From positions 310,001 through 374,000 of the forward strand of contig JAIVFI010000015.1 in NCBI GenBank assembly GCA_025558095.1: a stretch of 64,000 nucleotides of DNA. Reading direction: 5' to 3'. The position numbers and the translations under genes are program-made. The DNA comes from Hyaloraphidium curvatum. Taxonomy: Eukaryota; Monoblepharomycota; Hyaloraphidiomycetes; Hyaloraphidiales; Hyaloraphidiaceae. Every line of letters begins with the position of its first letter. Positions within the stretch are counted from its first letter, which is position 1. The notes beneath the pieces were generated by a model that saw only the letters and a program-made list of their open reading frames with translations, was not told the DNA's origin and did not search any database. This document shows, in pieces, positions 1 to 9,232 of this stretch.

Positions 1-299
1 ATGTTTGGAATAGCGCCTCGGACTCCTCTCGCAGCTCCATTCCCTTGTACGCGGGCGACACCGCTGCGATGCAATCCTCGTGGTCGCTCGTCGAGCTATT
101 CGGGCGGCATGTCCGATTCCGCGGCTGCGTCGGCGTCGCGGCGCGGACTCCGCGGGACGCGCCCCGCCGCGCCCGGTCGTCGCTGACGCGTGCGGCGCGC
201 GACGGCCCGTACTGGCAGTTCGATCAGGACTTGCTGGAGCCGATGACGATCGACCAAGTGAGCATTGGAAGCGGCTCGGGTCGGTGACGCGTCCTGATC

Positions 300-2223
300 G
301 TCCGGAAGGCGGCCGCGGCGTACGGCAAGGGCTCCCTTTCTCCGACGACCGTGGTTCGCGCCACGCTGAACAGGATCCGCACCTACAACCCCTTGGTGCA
401 CGCCATGACAAAGGTGCTGCCCGAGTTCGACGCCGCGATCCTGGCACGCGACTCGGAGGTGCGCTGGAAGGCCGGCAAGCCGATCCGCACCAAGGACGTC
501 TCTCTGCCCTCGCTGGACGGGATCCCCATCGCCGTCAAGGACAACTTCAGCACCATGCAATTGGCTACTACGTGTGCGTCCGGAATGCTGAGGGATTACC
601 GGGGTGCGATGGACGCGGCGGCGGTGGAGCTGCTCGAGGACGCTGGGGCGGTCATCATCGGAAAGACGAACATGGACGAGTTTGCAATGGGGTGGGCGGC
701 GACTTAATCGGTGTTGCAGTCTCTGTTTTGACGCGTCAATGTCCCGACAGATCCATGGGCGTCCACTCCTTCTTCGGCCCGTGCATCAACCCCTTCAACG
801 CTCACCCGCCTTCATCGTTGACGGAAGCCGGCTCGACGTCGGCGAAACGCGTTGCCGGTGGAAGCTCGTCGGGCAGTGCAGCTGCCGTCGCCGTCGGAAT
901 GGCGTTTGCGTGGGTGTCCCACCTCATCAGCGACGTGTTTTGGAAGCTTACAGTGCCCCGCTTCAGCGCGCTGGGCTCCGACACTGGCGGCTCGGTCCGG
1001 CTTCCAGCCGCGTTTTGCGGGGTCTTTGGCTTCAAGCCGTCGTACGGCCGCATCTCGCGCTGGGGTCTCATAGCGTATGCCAACACGCTGGACACGGTTG
1101 GCATCCTCGCCAAGAGCGTCAGGGATTGCCGCACAGTCTACGGTAGGGACGAGCTTGCTTGCGTTGGTTGCGGAGTCTCACATGTGTTCGGGTTCGTGTG
1201 TTCGGGTTTGCAGACGTTCTTAACCGCTACGACCCCCGCGACCCCACGTCTTCTTACGTCCTGCACCACCTCCACGAGCCGCGGCGGCTCGCCTCTCCTT
1301 CCGATCCTTCGAAGCCGCTTGCGGGCGTCCGCATCGGCATCCCGCTCGAGTACCGCCCGCAGGAGCTGTCTCCCACCATGCTCCGACGGTGGTCGCGGGC
1401 GGCCTACGTGCTCGAGGACCTCGGCGCCGAGTGCGTCTCGGTCTCGCTGCCCCACACGAAACTGGCCCTACCCGCCTACTACGTGCTGGCACCGGCGGAG
1501 GCGAGCAGCAACCTCGCTCGGTTCGACGGGGTCCGGTACGGATACCGAAGCGAGCGGGGCGAAGGCTCGGTGTCTGGGGACGACCTGCCGCTGCAGAACA
1601 ACCTGCGACCCGCCGGCGCCATGTACGCCGACACCAGGACCGAAGGATTCGGCGAGGAGGTGAAGAGGCGGATCATGCTTGGCACATTCGTGCTGCGCGA
1701 AGAGTGGGTTTCCTTCGTTAGGCATGGTGCCCAGGCTGACTGTTGATGCCTGCCAGCGCGTACAACTCGTACTTTCTCCACGCCCAAAAGTACCGGCGCC
1801 TGGTGAAGAAGGACTTTGACGACGTCTTCCGTATGCCGAACCCTCTGGACGAGTCGCCGCAAACCCCTGCCGATTCGCCCAAGATCGACATCCTACTGAC
1901 GCCTGCGGCGGTTGGCACCGCCCCGATTCTCGAAGACGTGCGCTCCAGGCGCAATCCCGTCGAGGAGTACGTCAACGACGTCATGACGATACCCGCGAGC
2001 CTGGCCGGTGCGTTTTGTCGCGCGTCAGAAAGCCATGGGCATTTTAACTAAACCACAGCATGCAGGTCTCCCGGCGCTCGTGTTTCCTTTCGGCTCCTCC
2101 CGCGAGGACGGATTTCCAATCGGCTTGCAGCTTCTGTCCCAGTACGGTGACGAGGAATACCTGTTCGACGTTGCGAGCGTGTTCCACGACGCCGTCAAGT
2201 CGCAGTCGGCGATCAACGAATAA
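300..2223 (+). CDS. gatA: Glutamyl-tRNA(Gln) amidotransferase subunit A, mitochondrial (amidase)
   Basis: Amidase-signature enzyme of the GatCAB/GatFAB complex. It releases ammonia from glutamine to convert Glu-tRNA(Gln) to Gln-tRNA(Gln) in mitochondria. The exons read the catalytic Lys region (IAVKDNFST), the Gly/Ser-rich signature ([16 protein letters not shown]), the second catalytic block ([18 protein letters not shown]) and [15 protein letters not shown]. Further on come the substrate-domain motifs [22 protein letters not shown] and LPALVFPFG. Inferred introns: 692-750, 910-966, 1143-1213, 1704-1756 and 2008-2065; each restores the family reading frame. The 910-966 intron is 57 nt, in phase and stop-free, so a naive translation would retain it. 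The N-terminus is unresolved: readable homology begins near position 300. Positions 1-186 carry an Arg/Ser-rich ORF starting with ATG that could be a mitochondrial presequence exon, but I cannot place its splice site. Stop is TAA. Family call very secure; 5' end not. Confidence 0.93.
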
Positions 2224-2427
2224 ATGCCGCGGCATTTGAATCGCAGCCATTTCATTCGCGCTTTCCGCATGGCCGATCTTGCACTGTCCAGTATGCTGAG
2301 GAACAAGACCCGCGATCCCTGACGGAACGATCACGGACGTACGCCGCTCCCCGACCCTGGAACACGTCTGAGGGGCCTTACGCGTTCCCCGTTCCCGCTG
2401 GCCTCGTCGACGACTTGGACTGCTGCG

Positions 2428-3119
2428 ATGGACGCGCTGAAGTCTGTTGGCAGCAAGCTGTACCAGCTCCTCGACCGGGCCGCCGGCGACCCCACGCCTG
2501 CCGCCCGAAAGGTTCGGGCTCGCCCGCGAGATCAAACAGAGCGCCATTCACGCAAGCCTTCAGCGCAACTTGCAGTTCATCGCCTGGTTAGCCGTGATGC
2601 TGGATTCGAAGTTCGTGCTTCCGTTCGCGATCCCAATCCTCGGGAAGCACAGGTTCGGGCTTCAGCCCATGCTCGACCTCGGTCAGTCCCCAGATCCCCG
2701 GGAAGAGATGCGAACGGTCGCTAACGACGCTCGCAGTGCCCTATGGAGGGGCGACTCTCTGCGCTCTGGTTTCGGCGTATTTGATTTACCTCTCATTGAA
2801 GTTTGACTTGCCCACTACGACTCTCGTGCGGATGGCGATATGGACGACTATTTCTCTCTCCGCGAGCTACATTCCGGTACGATTTTCCTCGTTTCTGTTC
2901 CTGATCGCCTTACACGCTTCGCCTCGGCAGTTCCTCGGCTGGATTTTGGGTACCCTATTTGACACGGTCGCAAAGCCCAACATTGCGAACCTCCGGCTTC
3001 TCAGCGACCACCTGAGCAAGGAAGACAAGCAAGTCGTTTACCAGGCCGAGGTCGAGCACGCGGGAGAGACCGTAGCCACTGCTACGCGTTCCGCCCCGCC
3101 GCCGCCGCCGCCGCGATGA
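2428..3119 (+). CDS. DUF4112-family small membrane protein
   Basis: Four exons, with introns at 2512-2563 (52 nt), about 2681-2736, and 2877-2930 (54 nt, in phase and stop-free). The joined protein reads an LDSKFVLPF..ILGKHRFGLQPMLDL block. A hydrophobic stretch follows (YGGATLCALVSAYLIYLSL), then a second one (AIWTTISLSASYIP), then LGWILGTLFDTVAKPNIANL. This order matches DUF4112 proteins as I recall them: LDS(R/K)F..P..IRFGLD, two hydrophobic segments, then D..WKAN..NL..L. The C-terminus is a short charged tail ending in a proline run. No enzymatic motif is visible and the family's function is not established. It lies 205 bp after gatA on the same strand, and its stop faces the stop of archaemetzincin-like gene 1 at 3293. 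Confidence 0.75.
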
Positions 3120-3292
3120 ATTGGACTTGATCGCATCCTGCTGGACTGTCATCTGTCATTGCGTGTAAGACCATCTCTTGGAAATGGAATACTGTTCGTC
3201 ATTGGGACCAGTTGTTGGACCAGTCCGCATCATTCGCCCAAACCCACGATCCATCCGGACACCGTGTCGAGCCCCACATGGAGTCTGCCATC

Positions 3293-5859
3293 CTAGACCC
3301 ACACCTCCTCCGGCGTCCGCTGGCAGAGCCACAGCTTCACCTCGGGCGCCGCCAGCACCGCCGCATGCAGCGTCTGCCCTTCCATCACCTCCCCGCGCCC
3401 CACCGGCGACTCCAGCTCCAGGTAGAACTCGGCGTTCGGATCCCGCTCCATGAGCTTCCGCGCCACCTTCTCCCGGACCTCGGCCACGGTCGTGTTCGGG
3501 GGGAGGAAGTACCGCCGCGGTGCGGGGCTCTCGGCCTCGCGCAGGGGGGCGCTAGAGAGCTTGACGCTGGGGGAGAGGTGCACGCTGACGAACACCAGGG
3601 GCGGGCCCTCGGATGCCGCGCGGAGGGTGGGGACGGGGGTGTAAGCGGCCGAGGGCCCGTCCTCGGCCTTGACACCCACGCGGGGGGAGTTTGGCGGCTC
3701 CGCGTTGGCCGGGCTCTGCTGTACGTCCGGGGTGTGCGGTTCGATTCGGTTCGGAGCGGGTGCCGTCGCCGCGAGGGAGGGCAACGGCGCGGGGTTGGGG
3801 CTGGAAAATCCGGAGGCGGCGGGCAGCGTCCCCCCGGGCGGCTTCTTCGGCGGCCGGCCCCGCCTGTTGGGAGGCGGCACGCCGTCCACGAGGGACGCGG
3901 ACGGCGGGCCCTTTGCCGGACCACCGGCGGCCTCGGCAGCCTTCTTTGGCCTCGGGCCGCGCTTCTTCGGGGCCGGTTCCCCCTGATCCTCCTGCTTGGG
4001 CGGGTGGGGCGCCGGCGGCGGCAGCAGGGGCTTTGCCGGTTGCCCTGCCGGCGGTAGCAGCGCCTTCGCCGGATGCGGCGCCGGCGGGAGCAGCGGCTCG
4101 GTCGGTTGCGCCGCGGGCGGTTCCCGAACCGCCTCCATCCTTTGGTCGACGGGCTCCTCGGCCGGCGGCGCCGGTTCTGCCTCCGCCATCGCATGATCCC
4201 CGTGCACCTCCGCAGCTGCGGGTGCCGATCCGACCGCGGGCGCCGCATCCTGTTCCGCGGCGGCCGCCGAGCCCGTGTGGAGCGCCGCCCCGGAATCCAC
4301 CTCGGTTTCCGACACGCCGTTCACGGGGGTCTGGCTCCTGATCCGTGGCGCCCGCGAGCGGCGCCTCGGCGCTTCCGCGCTGCCAAACCCGGGACGTCAG
4401 TTCCGATCGAGGGTGAGCAGGAGCGTGGAACCAACCCCTCCTCGCCGGCGGCGTCCGCCTTCCTCTTGCGCTTCTGCGGCGCCGTCGCCGCTGCCGACGC
4501 CGGCGCGGCCTCCGCCGCGGGCCCCTCGGTCCCGGGCCCCTTGGCCAGGGCATCCTTGACGAACTTGCTCTGCTTCCTGTACCACTCCGCGTCGGGGCGC
4601 AGCGCCGTGTAGCCTTCCTCGACCTTGCTGGAGAGGTACTGGTAGAGCTCCGAATACAGCTGCTGGGCGCGTCAGCAGGGGATCACGGGGGGGCTCGTGG
4701 GGGAGGTCCCACCTCGCTGACGTCGAAGCCGCACACGCTGTGGAGCTTTGCCAGGCACACCGGGCAGAGGTGAAGTGGGACCTGGTCGTCCTGCTCGGGG
4801 CAGCGATTGAGGGCGCAGTAGTAGGCCGGGCTGTCGAGTCCGTTAGCGGGGAGCAAATCATCATCAAACGCGTCGCACGCACCACTGCGGAGGGCAGACA
4901 CGTCAGTCTCCGGATAACAATCAAGATCGAGCAAGCAACCCACTTCGTCCATGACCAGCGTCTGGCAGATGTTCCAGACGACGAGCTTGCACACGCGGCG
5001 GAACATGGACCCGTCCGGGTCCTTGGGGTCGCCCAGGCGCGCGCTCGATATCGCGCACAGGTTGCGGTGCACCTTTTTCGTCCCGCTCTCGGTCTCTGCC
5101 TCGAGGTCCGAGAAGCACCACGACGACGAGAGGTAGGCCCAGGCCACGTCCGCGCCGCGGCCCTCGTCCGCGTCCTGCCGCGCGTTCTCCTCGCCCACGG
5201 CGGTGGTCCCCGACACCTCGATGTTTGTCACGCCGATGATTGTCTTTGCGCGCGACGGGATCCACGGGCAGCGGTCCAGGCCGTCGAGCAGCGCGTCCAT
5301 GTCGTGCTCGTTGCGGGCCCACTGCACCTCGTTGTGCTTTGCCAGCAGCGCGATCGGCATGCCGCGGAAGAAGAGCACTGCAAAGTCCTTGAGGTCTGTG
5401 TGGGGGCGGCGCGTGAGCAATGTGAGGGCAGGGGAGGCGTCGGCGGGGAGCCCACCGCTCAGCAGCGTGTCCGGCACGGGGGTCTTGGGGTCCTCCCAGT
5501 TCTGCATCGGCAGCAGCAGCACGATGAAGTCGTCCATGTTCTGCGGCATGCGGCCTGCGGCGACCTCCGCGGCCCGCTTGCGCGCGTACTGCGCCATCGT
5601 CTGCAGCGCGGGCTCGCCGTCGCCCTCCTCGGGCTCCTCTGCCGCGGCCTGCTCGTCGGTCAGCACGCGCCACCGCGCGGCGCGGCGGCGGAACAGCGGC
5701 GACCGCAGCGCCGCGGCGACGGCACCGTCGGGCGACGCGCCGGCTGCACATTGTGGGGGGCGGGATCAAGGCCGGGAGGGTCAGCACACGTCAGCGCGCG
5801 CAGCCGCCGCGCCCACCGAGGACAGCATCGAGCGATACAGCGGGCGCGCCGGCCGGCAT
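3293..5859 (-). CDS. Archaemetzincin-like (M54) protein 1, active site lost, with AT-hook-like tail
   Basis: About 795 aa from four exons: 5859-5817, 5743-4713, 4662-4436 and 4379-3293; lengths sum to whole codons. The middle follows the archaemetzincin (AMZ, peptidase M54) layout: a strand-like IIGVTNIEV, then AYLSSSWCF, LCAISSARLGDP, FRRVCKLVVWNICQ, and the zinc-site ending LHLCPVCLAKL. The family catalytic motif HEXXHXXGX3C is absent: where HEXXH is expected the protein reads WNICQ. An acidic insert precedes the Cys pair. After the zinc region come a helix (LYSELYQYLSSKV..EWYR), then a long Pro/Ala/Lys-rich region with two AT-hook-like cores (KKRGPRPKK, RRGRPPKK), then a conserved-looking C-terminal domain that may be ubiquitin-like (TTVAEVREKVARKLMERD). 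Probably a non-peptidase, DNA-associated derivative (inference). A paralogue with the same layout lies at 9233-11665. Alternative: an unrelated Cys-rich protein. It shares a 100-bp divergent promoter with RNase H2A. Confidence 0.6.
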
Positions 5860-5959
5860 CGCGATGTTGAAAGGGCGAAAGGCTGCCCAGCGGCCCAGTT
5901 GTTCTGCAATATTATAACCGTTCCCTTGCGATCCCCCAACCGGCGTGCCGCGAATCAAC
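5860..5959. promoter_or_regulatory. Bidirectional promoter, archaemetzincin-like 1 / RNase H2A
   Basis: Only 100 bp separate the two inferred start codons (5859 minus, 5960 plus), so any core promoter must serve both genes. An AT-richer patch (tgcaatattataacc) near 5908-5922 is the only TATA-like candidate I see. The assignment rests on gene layout, not on a recognised motif. Confidence 0.5.
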
Positions 5960-7288
5960 ATGTCGCAGCCGCGGCGCAGCAAGCGGCGGCGCGTCGCAGA
6001 GGACGACGAGGTCGCAGAGGCACTCGAGTCGTCGCCCCCAGCGCCCGAGGCTGCGGAGCTCGCCGCCGACGGGGACTCCCAGCCCCAAGGTAGGTCCTTT
6101 CCGCTTCTTGCGCGAATTCCACGCGACCCGGAGCCCTGACCCCGCGATCGCCCCGCAGAGGACGCGCCCGCTGCCGAGGAGGACGATTCCGGATGGGCGC
6201 CCGCGGACGACCCATCGTTCCCCCTGGACCCCGTGTCGCACTCCTTCTCCTACTACTCGGACGTTCCCCCGCCCTGCCGCACCGAGGAGGTCACCCTGGG
6301 CGTCGACGAGGCCGGCAGGGGACCCGTGCTGGGGCCGATGGTCTACGCCTGCGCGTACATGCCGTCGTCGCGCAAGGAGGACCTCAAGGGCATCGGGTTC
6401 GCGGACTCGAAGACGCTCACGGACCCGGAGCGCGTCGCGCTCTTCAAGGAGCTGCGGGAAAAGAATGGCGACTGGATCGGCTGGGCCAACACCGTGTGCA
6501 GCCCGAAGGACATCTCAAACGCCATGCTGCAGAGGTATGCCTGACGCCTCTTTGACGCCCAATTCGCTCAAACTGGATCTCACGACCCAATCAGGTCCAA
6601 GTACAACCTGAACGCCCTTGCGCATGACACGACGATCGCCCTCATCCGCGGCGTGATCGATCGGGGTGTGCGCGTCTCCGAGGTGCGCCCGAGCCCGATC
6701 GATTCCGCGCCTTCGCCCACCAACCCCGTCACCCCAGGTCTTCATCGACACCGTCGGACCCCCAGACACATACCAGCAGAAACTCTCGCGCATCTTCCCC
6801 GGCATCTCCATCACCGTCTCCAAGAAGGCCGACTCGCTTTACCCCGTCGTGAGCGCGGCCTCCATCTGCGCCAAGGTGCCCCGCGACCGCATCCTCGCGC
6901 GCTGGTCGTTCGCCGAACCGGGTCTCGACGCGGTGGCTTCGCGCAAGTTCGGGAGCGGGTACCCGGGGGATCCCAACACGGTCGCATGGCTGGCGAGGCA
7001 CATGGACCCCGTGTTTGGGTACCCGATCCTGCTGCGGTTCAGCTGGAGCACGTGCGACAGGCTGCTGGAGGAAAAGGCGATCAACGTGGTGTGGTGCGTT
7101 GCGCGACGCCTGTTTGGCACCGTATTGGGGCTGACCGTTCCGCTAGGCCCGACTACGAAAACGCCGAAGAAGGAATCCCGTCCATCACGCAGTTCTTCCA
7201 GCCCGGAGCGGCAAAGGACAAGGTCGCAGAGCACCCCAAGTATTTCAAGGACATGAAGCTGAAGCGGGTCGAGAACCTGTTTGGCTAG
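5960..7288 (+). CDS. RNASEH2A: Ribonuclease H2 subunit A
   Basis: Catalytic subunit of RNase H2, which removes ribonucleotides and RNA-DNA hybrids from nuclear DNA. Five exons (5960-6089, 6159-6534, 6595-6682, 6738-7093, 7147-7288) give 363 aa. Active-site motifs: LGVDEAGRGPVLGPMVYA with the DEAGRG signature, FADSKTLT, FIDTVGPPDTYQ carrying the third acidic residue, and KADSLYPVVSAASICAKVPRD carrying the fourth. GSGYPGDPNT and FSWST follow, and these are type 2 RNase H features. An acidic, basic-headed N-terminal extension of about 90 residues precedes the catalytic core. The C-terminus has SITQFF, resembling a PCNA-interaction (PIP) core, as other eukaryotic A subunits do. ATG 5960 is the first one in frame and follows the short divergent promoter. 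Confidence 0.96.
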
Positions 7289-7379
7289 CGGATGCTTAAC
7301 GGAAACGTCGCTGCTTATTGCGCGAGGAAGCCCATGTATTCGCGATCGTCGATACCACGCATACCAGGAACGGCTGTTG

Positions 7380-9131
7380 TCAATCGTCCTTCCCCTCGGA
7401 GATTGGCCGCGGCATCGGAGCGCGCAGCACCGCGACGATAACCACGAGCGCGCCGAGGACTACGTTGGCCCACGTCGCAAGCCTCACCAGCCGTGCTTCC
7501 TCGGGCGGGCCTCCGATCGGCACCCTGAACTCCACCGTGCCGTCCGCCAGCATCGCGGGCGGAACGTCGATCGCGGTGTACGCAAGGCCGACGAGCTTGC
7601 GGCCCGGTAAAGGCGGGCGGGCCCAGATCCCGGCCGGGTCCGAAAGAAAGAGGCCGTCCCTGCTTCCCTCCCGCACCCATTCCACTTTCTCCTGTGGCCA
7701 GGGCCCCCCGTTCGTTTCCGCCGCAGGAGCAAAGCACCCGATCCCGTCGTCGAGCACACCGTACGCCGCCGGCACCTCGACCCTCGCCCTCCCGCACGGT
7801 CTCTCCCCCCCGGGCTCTGGACCGTCCGCCGGCGCCTGGTACCGCAAATGGAACGGCACGTCCGCCCATCCCCTCGCAGCATCCACCAGGACCGACGCCC
7901 CGTTCGCACGCGCTGCAGGGGATTGCGCGGGCGCCTCGAGGTCCGGCGAGCCCCAGGGGACGTACGCGATCCCGGGGGCCGAACGCCACTGCACCTCGTA
8001 CGGGTCGGCAAAGGCGGTGTTGGTAAGGCGCAGGGCGAGGAGGATGCGGGTTAGGTTGGCGGAGGAAGCAAGGGAAGGGGACCACGAGATCCGGAACGCA
8101 GGGTGGAAGCCGGCCGAGGTTTTGAAAGATAGGGTGAGGTTCACGTCCGCAGCCCGACACAATGGGCCCAGCGTGATCGGATTGGCGGATCGATGGCCGG
8201 TGAGCATGACCTTCCCGCTTGATCCATCCGTGGCCGGCGTTGCTGCAAAGAGCCGATGCCGGCTTCCGAGGCAGGTTTGTGAAATCGCGAGCGGAGACTC
8301 CCTGTCGACGATTGCAGCTTGCAGACGCTCCGACATCTCCATCCGGGAGCCTAGGAAACGAAGAGAACCGCCCAGCGAGACCCAGCGCCCGCCGGCGAGG
8401 CAGCTTCGGACATCTTGCAGCTCAAACACGCCCTCCGCCTCCGATTCCGAGCCCAAAACCGCCCCAGCGAAAGGCTCCGAGCCAGCCAGCGGCGCGAGCG
8501 TCCGGAACGGCGGGACGCCAGAGCATGCACAAAAGGCCATGAAGATCCGGTTTCCCGAACCCTCGCCCAACGCGAGAGAGCCTCTCGTCACGTCCAAACG
8601 CCGGAGCCACAATGTCCTGTTGGTCCAACATCCGCAGCACACGTTTTGCACGCCCGCTGATTCGAGAAAGGCGCAAACCGCCCGGAGCGCTTCCGGTGCG
8701 ACCTGCCGCACCGATGCGTCCAATCCGAGCTCAACCGTGAATCCACGCGAGCCTTCCGCCCAAAACGGATCCGTAGGGAGCAGGCGGAAAGGATCCGCCA
8801 TTGTGCCGCCCCAGGAGACGGTGAGCGACGTAATTCCGGCGGGCAAGGACGCGGTCGCGTCGCCAGGGGCAAGAGAGTGTCTGGCGGCGAATCGCAGCTC
8901 AGCGCCACTTTCAAAGACCACGGCATCGTCGCTCCAGCGAATTCCGCGCTCCGGAACACGCTCGCTCGCGTCCGACGGAGTCTCCGTTCGCCAGGTCCCG
9001 GGACGCGTTTCCCTCGCGAACACGACCAGCTCCGCGCCAGAACTGTCGTGGGCAATGTCTCCGGCCACCAAAATAAAGCAACCCGCTCCGGCAAGCAGCA
9101 GCGGCATCCATGGTGGAATGCGCGCAGTCAT
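7380..9131 (-). CDS. PBN1: GPI mannosyltransferase I stabilising subunit, Pbn1/PIG-X family
   Basis: A single-exon gene of 583 aa. Pbn1/PIG-X is the ER membrane partner of the mannosyltransferase PIG-M/Gpi14, which adds the first mannose to the GPI anchor. What I see: a hydrophobic N-terminal segment (PLLLAGAGCFILVAG) that could be a signal anchor; a long lumenal region with several Cys and N-glycosylation sequons (NRT, NLT); the PIG-X core VPFHLRYQAP followed about 20 residues on by RVEVPAAYGVL; and a C-terminal membrane helix (WANVVLGALVVIVAVL) with a short cytosolic tail. This core-then-helix ending is typical of the family. The lumenal region is diverged and gives no other match. It is convergent with RNASEH2A (91 bp between stops). 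Lack of introns is unusual beside its neighbours. Confidence 0.75.
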   Translation of the reverse strand: MTARIPPWMPLLLAGAGCFILVAGDIAHDSSGAELVVFARETRPGTWRTETPSDASERVPERGIRWSDDAVVFESGAELRFAARHSLAPGDATASLPAGITSLTVSWGGTMADPFRLLPTDPFWAEGSRGFTVELGLDASVRQVAPEALRAVCAFLESAGVQNVCCGCWTNRTLWLRRLDVTRGSLALGEGSGNRIFMAFCACSGVPPFRTLAPLAGSEPFAGAVLGSESEAEGVFELQDVRSCLAGGRWVSLGGSLRFLGSRMEMSERLQAAIVDRESPLAISQTCLGSRHRLFAATPATDGSSGKVMLTGHRSANPITLGPLCRAADVNLTLSFKTSAGFHPAFRISWSPSLASSANLTRILLALRLTNTAFADPYEVQWRSAPGIAYVPWGSPDLEAPAQSPAARANGASVLVDAARGWADVPFHLRYQAPADGPEPGGERPCGRARVEVPAAYGVLDDGIGCFAPAAETNGGPWPQEKVEWVREGSRDGLFLSDPAGIWARPPLPGRKLVGLAYTAIDVPPAMLADGTVEFRVPIGGPPEEARLVRLATWANVVLGALVVIVAVLRAPMPRPISEGKDD

Positions 9132-9232
9132 TCGTGCTCGTCAATCACCAAGTCCAGGATCAATCCAATATCCTCTTCATAGACATCTTTTCGTGCCGAG
9201 ATACAAAGGATAGAGCACTTTTAAAAAGTAAA

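Noticed and set aside
690-2065. Apparent frameshifts in the GatA gene
   Set aside because: All breaks coincide with GT...AG introns of 53-71 nt that restore the family sequence, so this is not a pseudogene.
4885-4943. A textbook-looking intron (donor GTGGGT, CTGAC branch string, acceptor CTCCGCAG, 59 nt, minus strand) in archaemetzincin-like gene 1
   Set aside because: Splicing it shifts the frame and hits TGA within seven codons, losing the conserved LCPVCL zinc site. The unspliced frame is open, so I left it in as an acidic insert. It could be a rare or regulated splice event.
7165-7215. PIP-box-like SITQFF at the RNase H2A C-terminus as a novelty
   Set aside because: Other eukaryotic and archaeal RNase H2 catalytic subunits have a similar hydrophobic C-terminal motif, so it is normal for the family.
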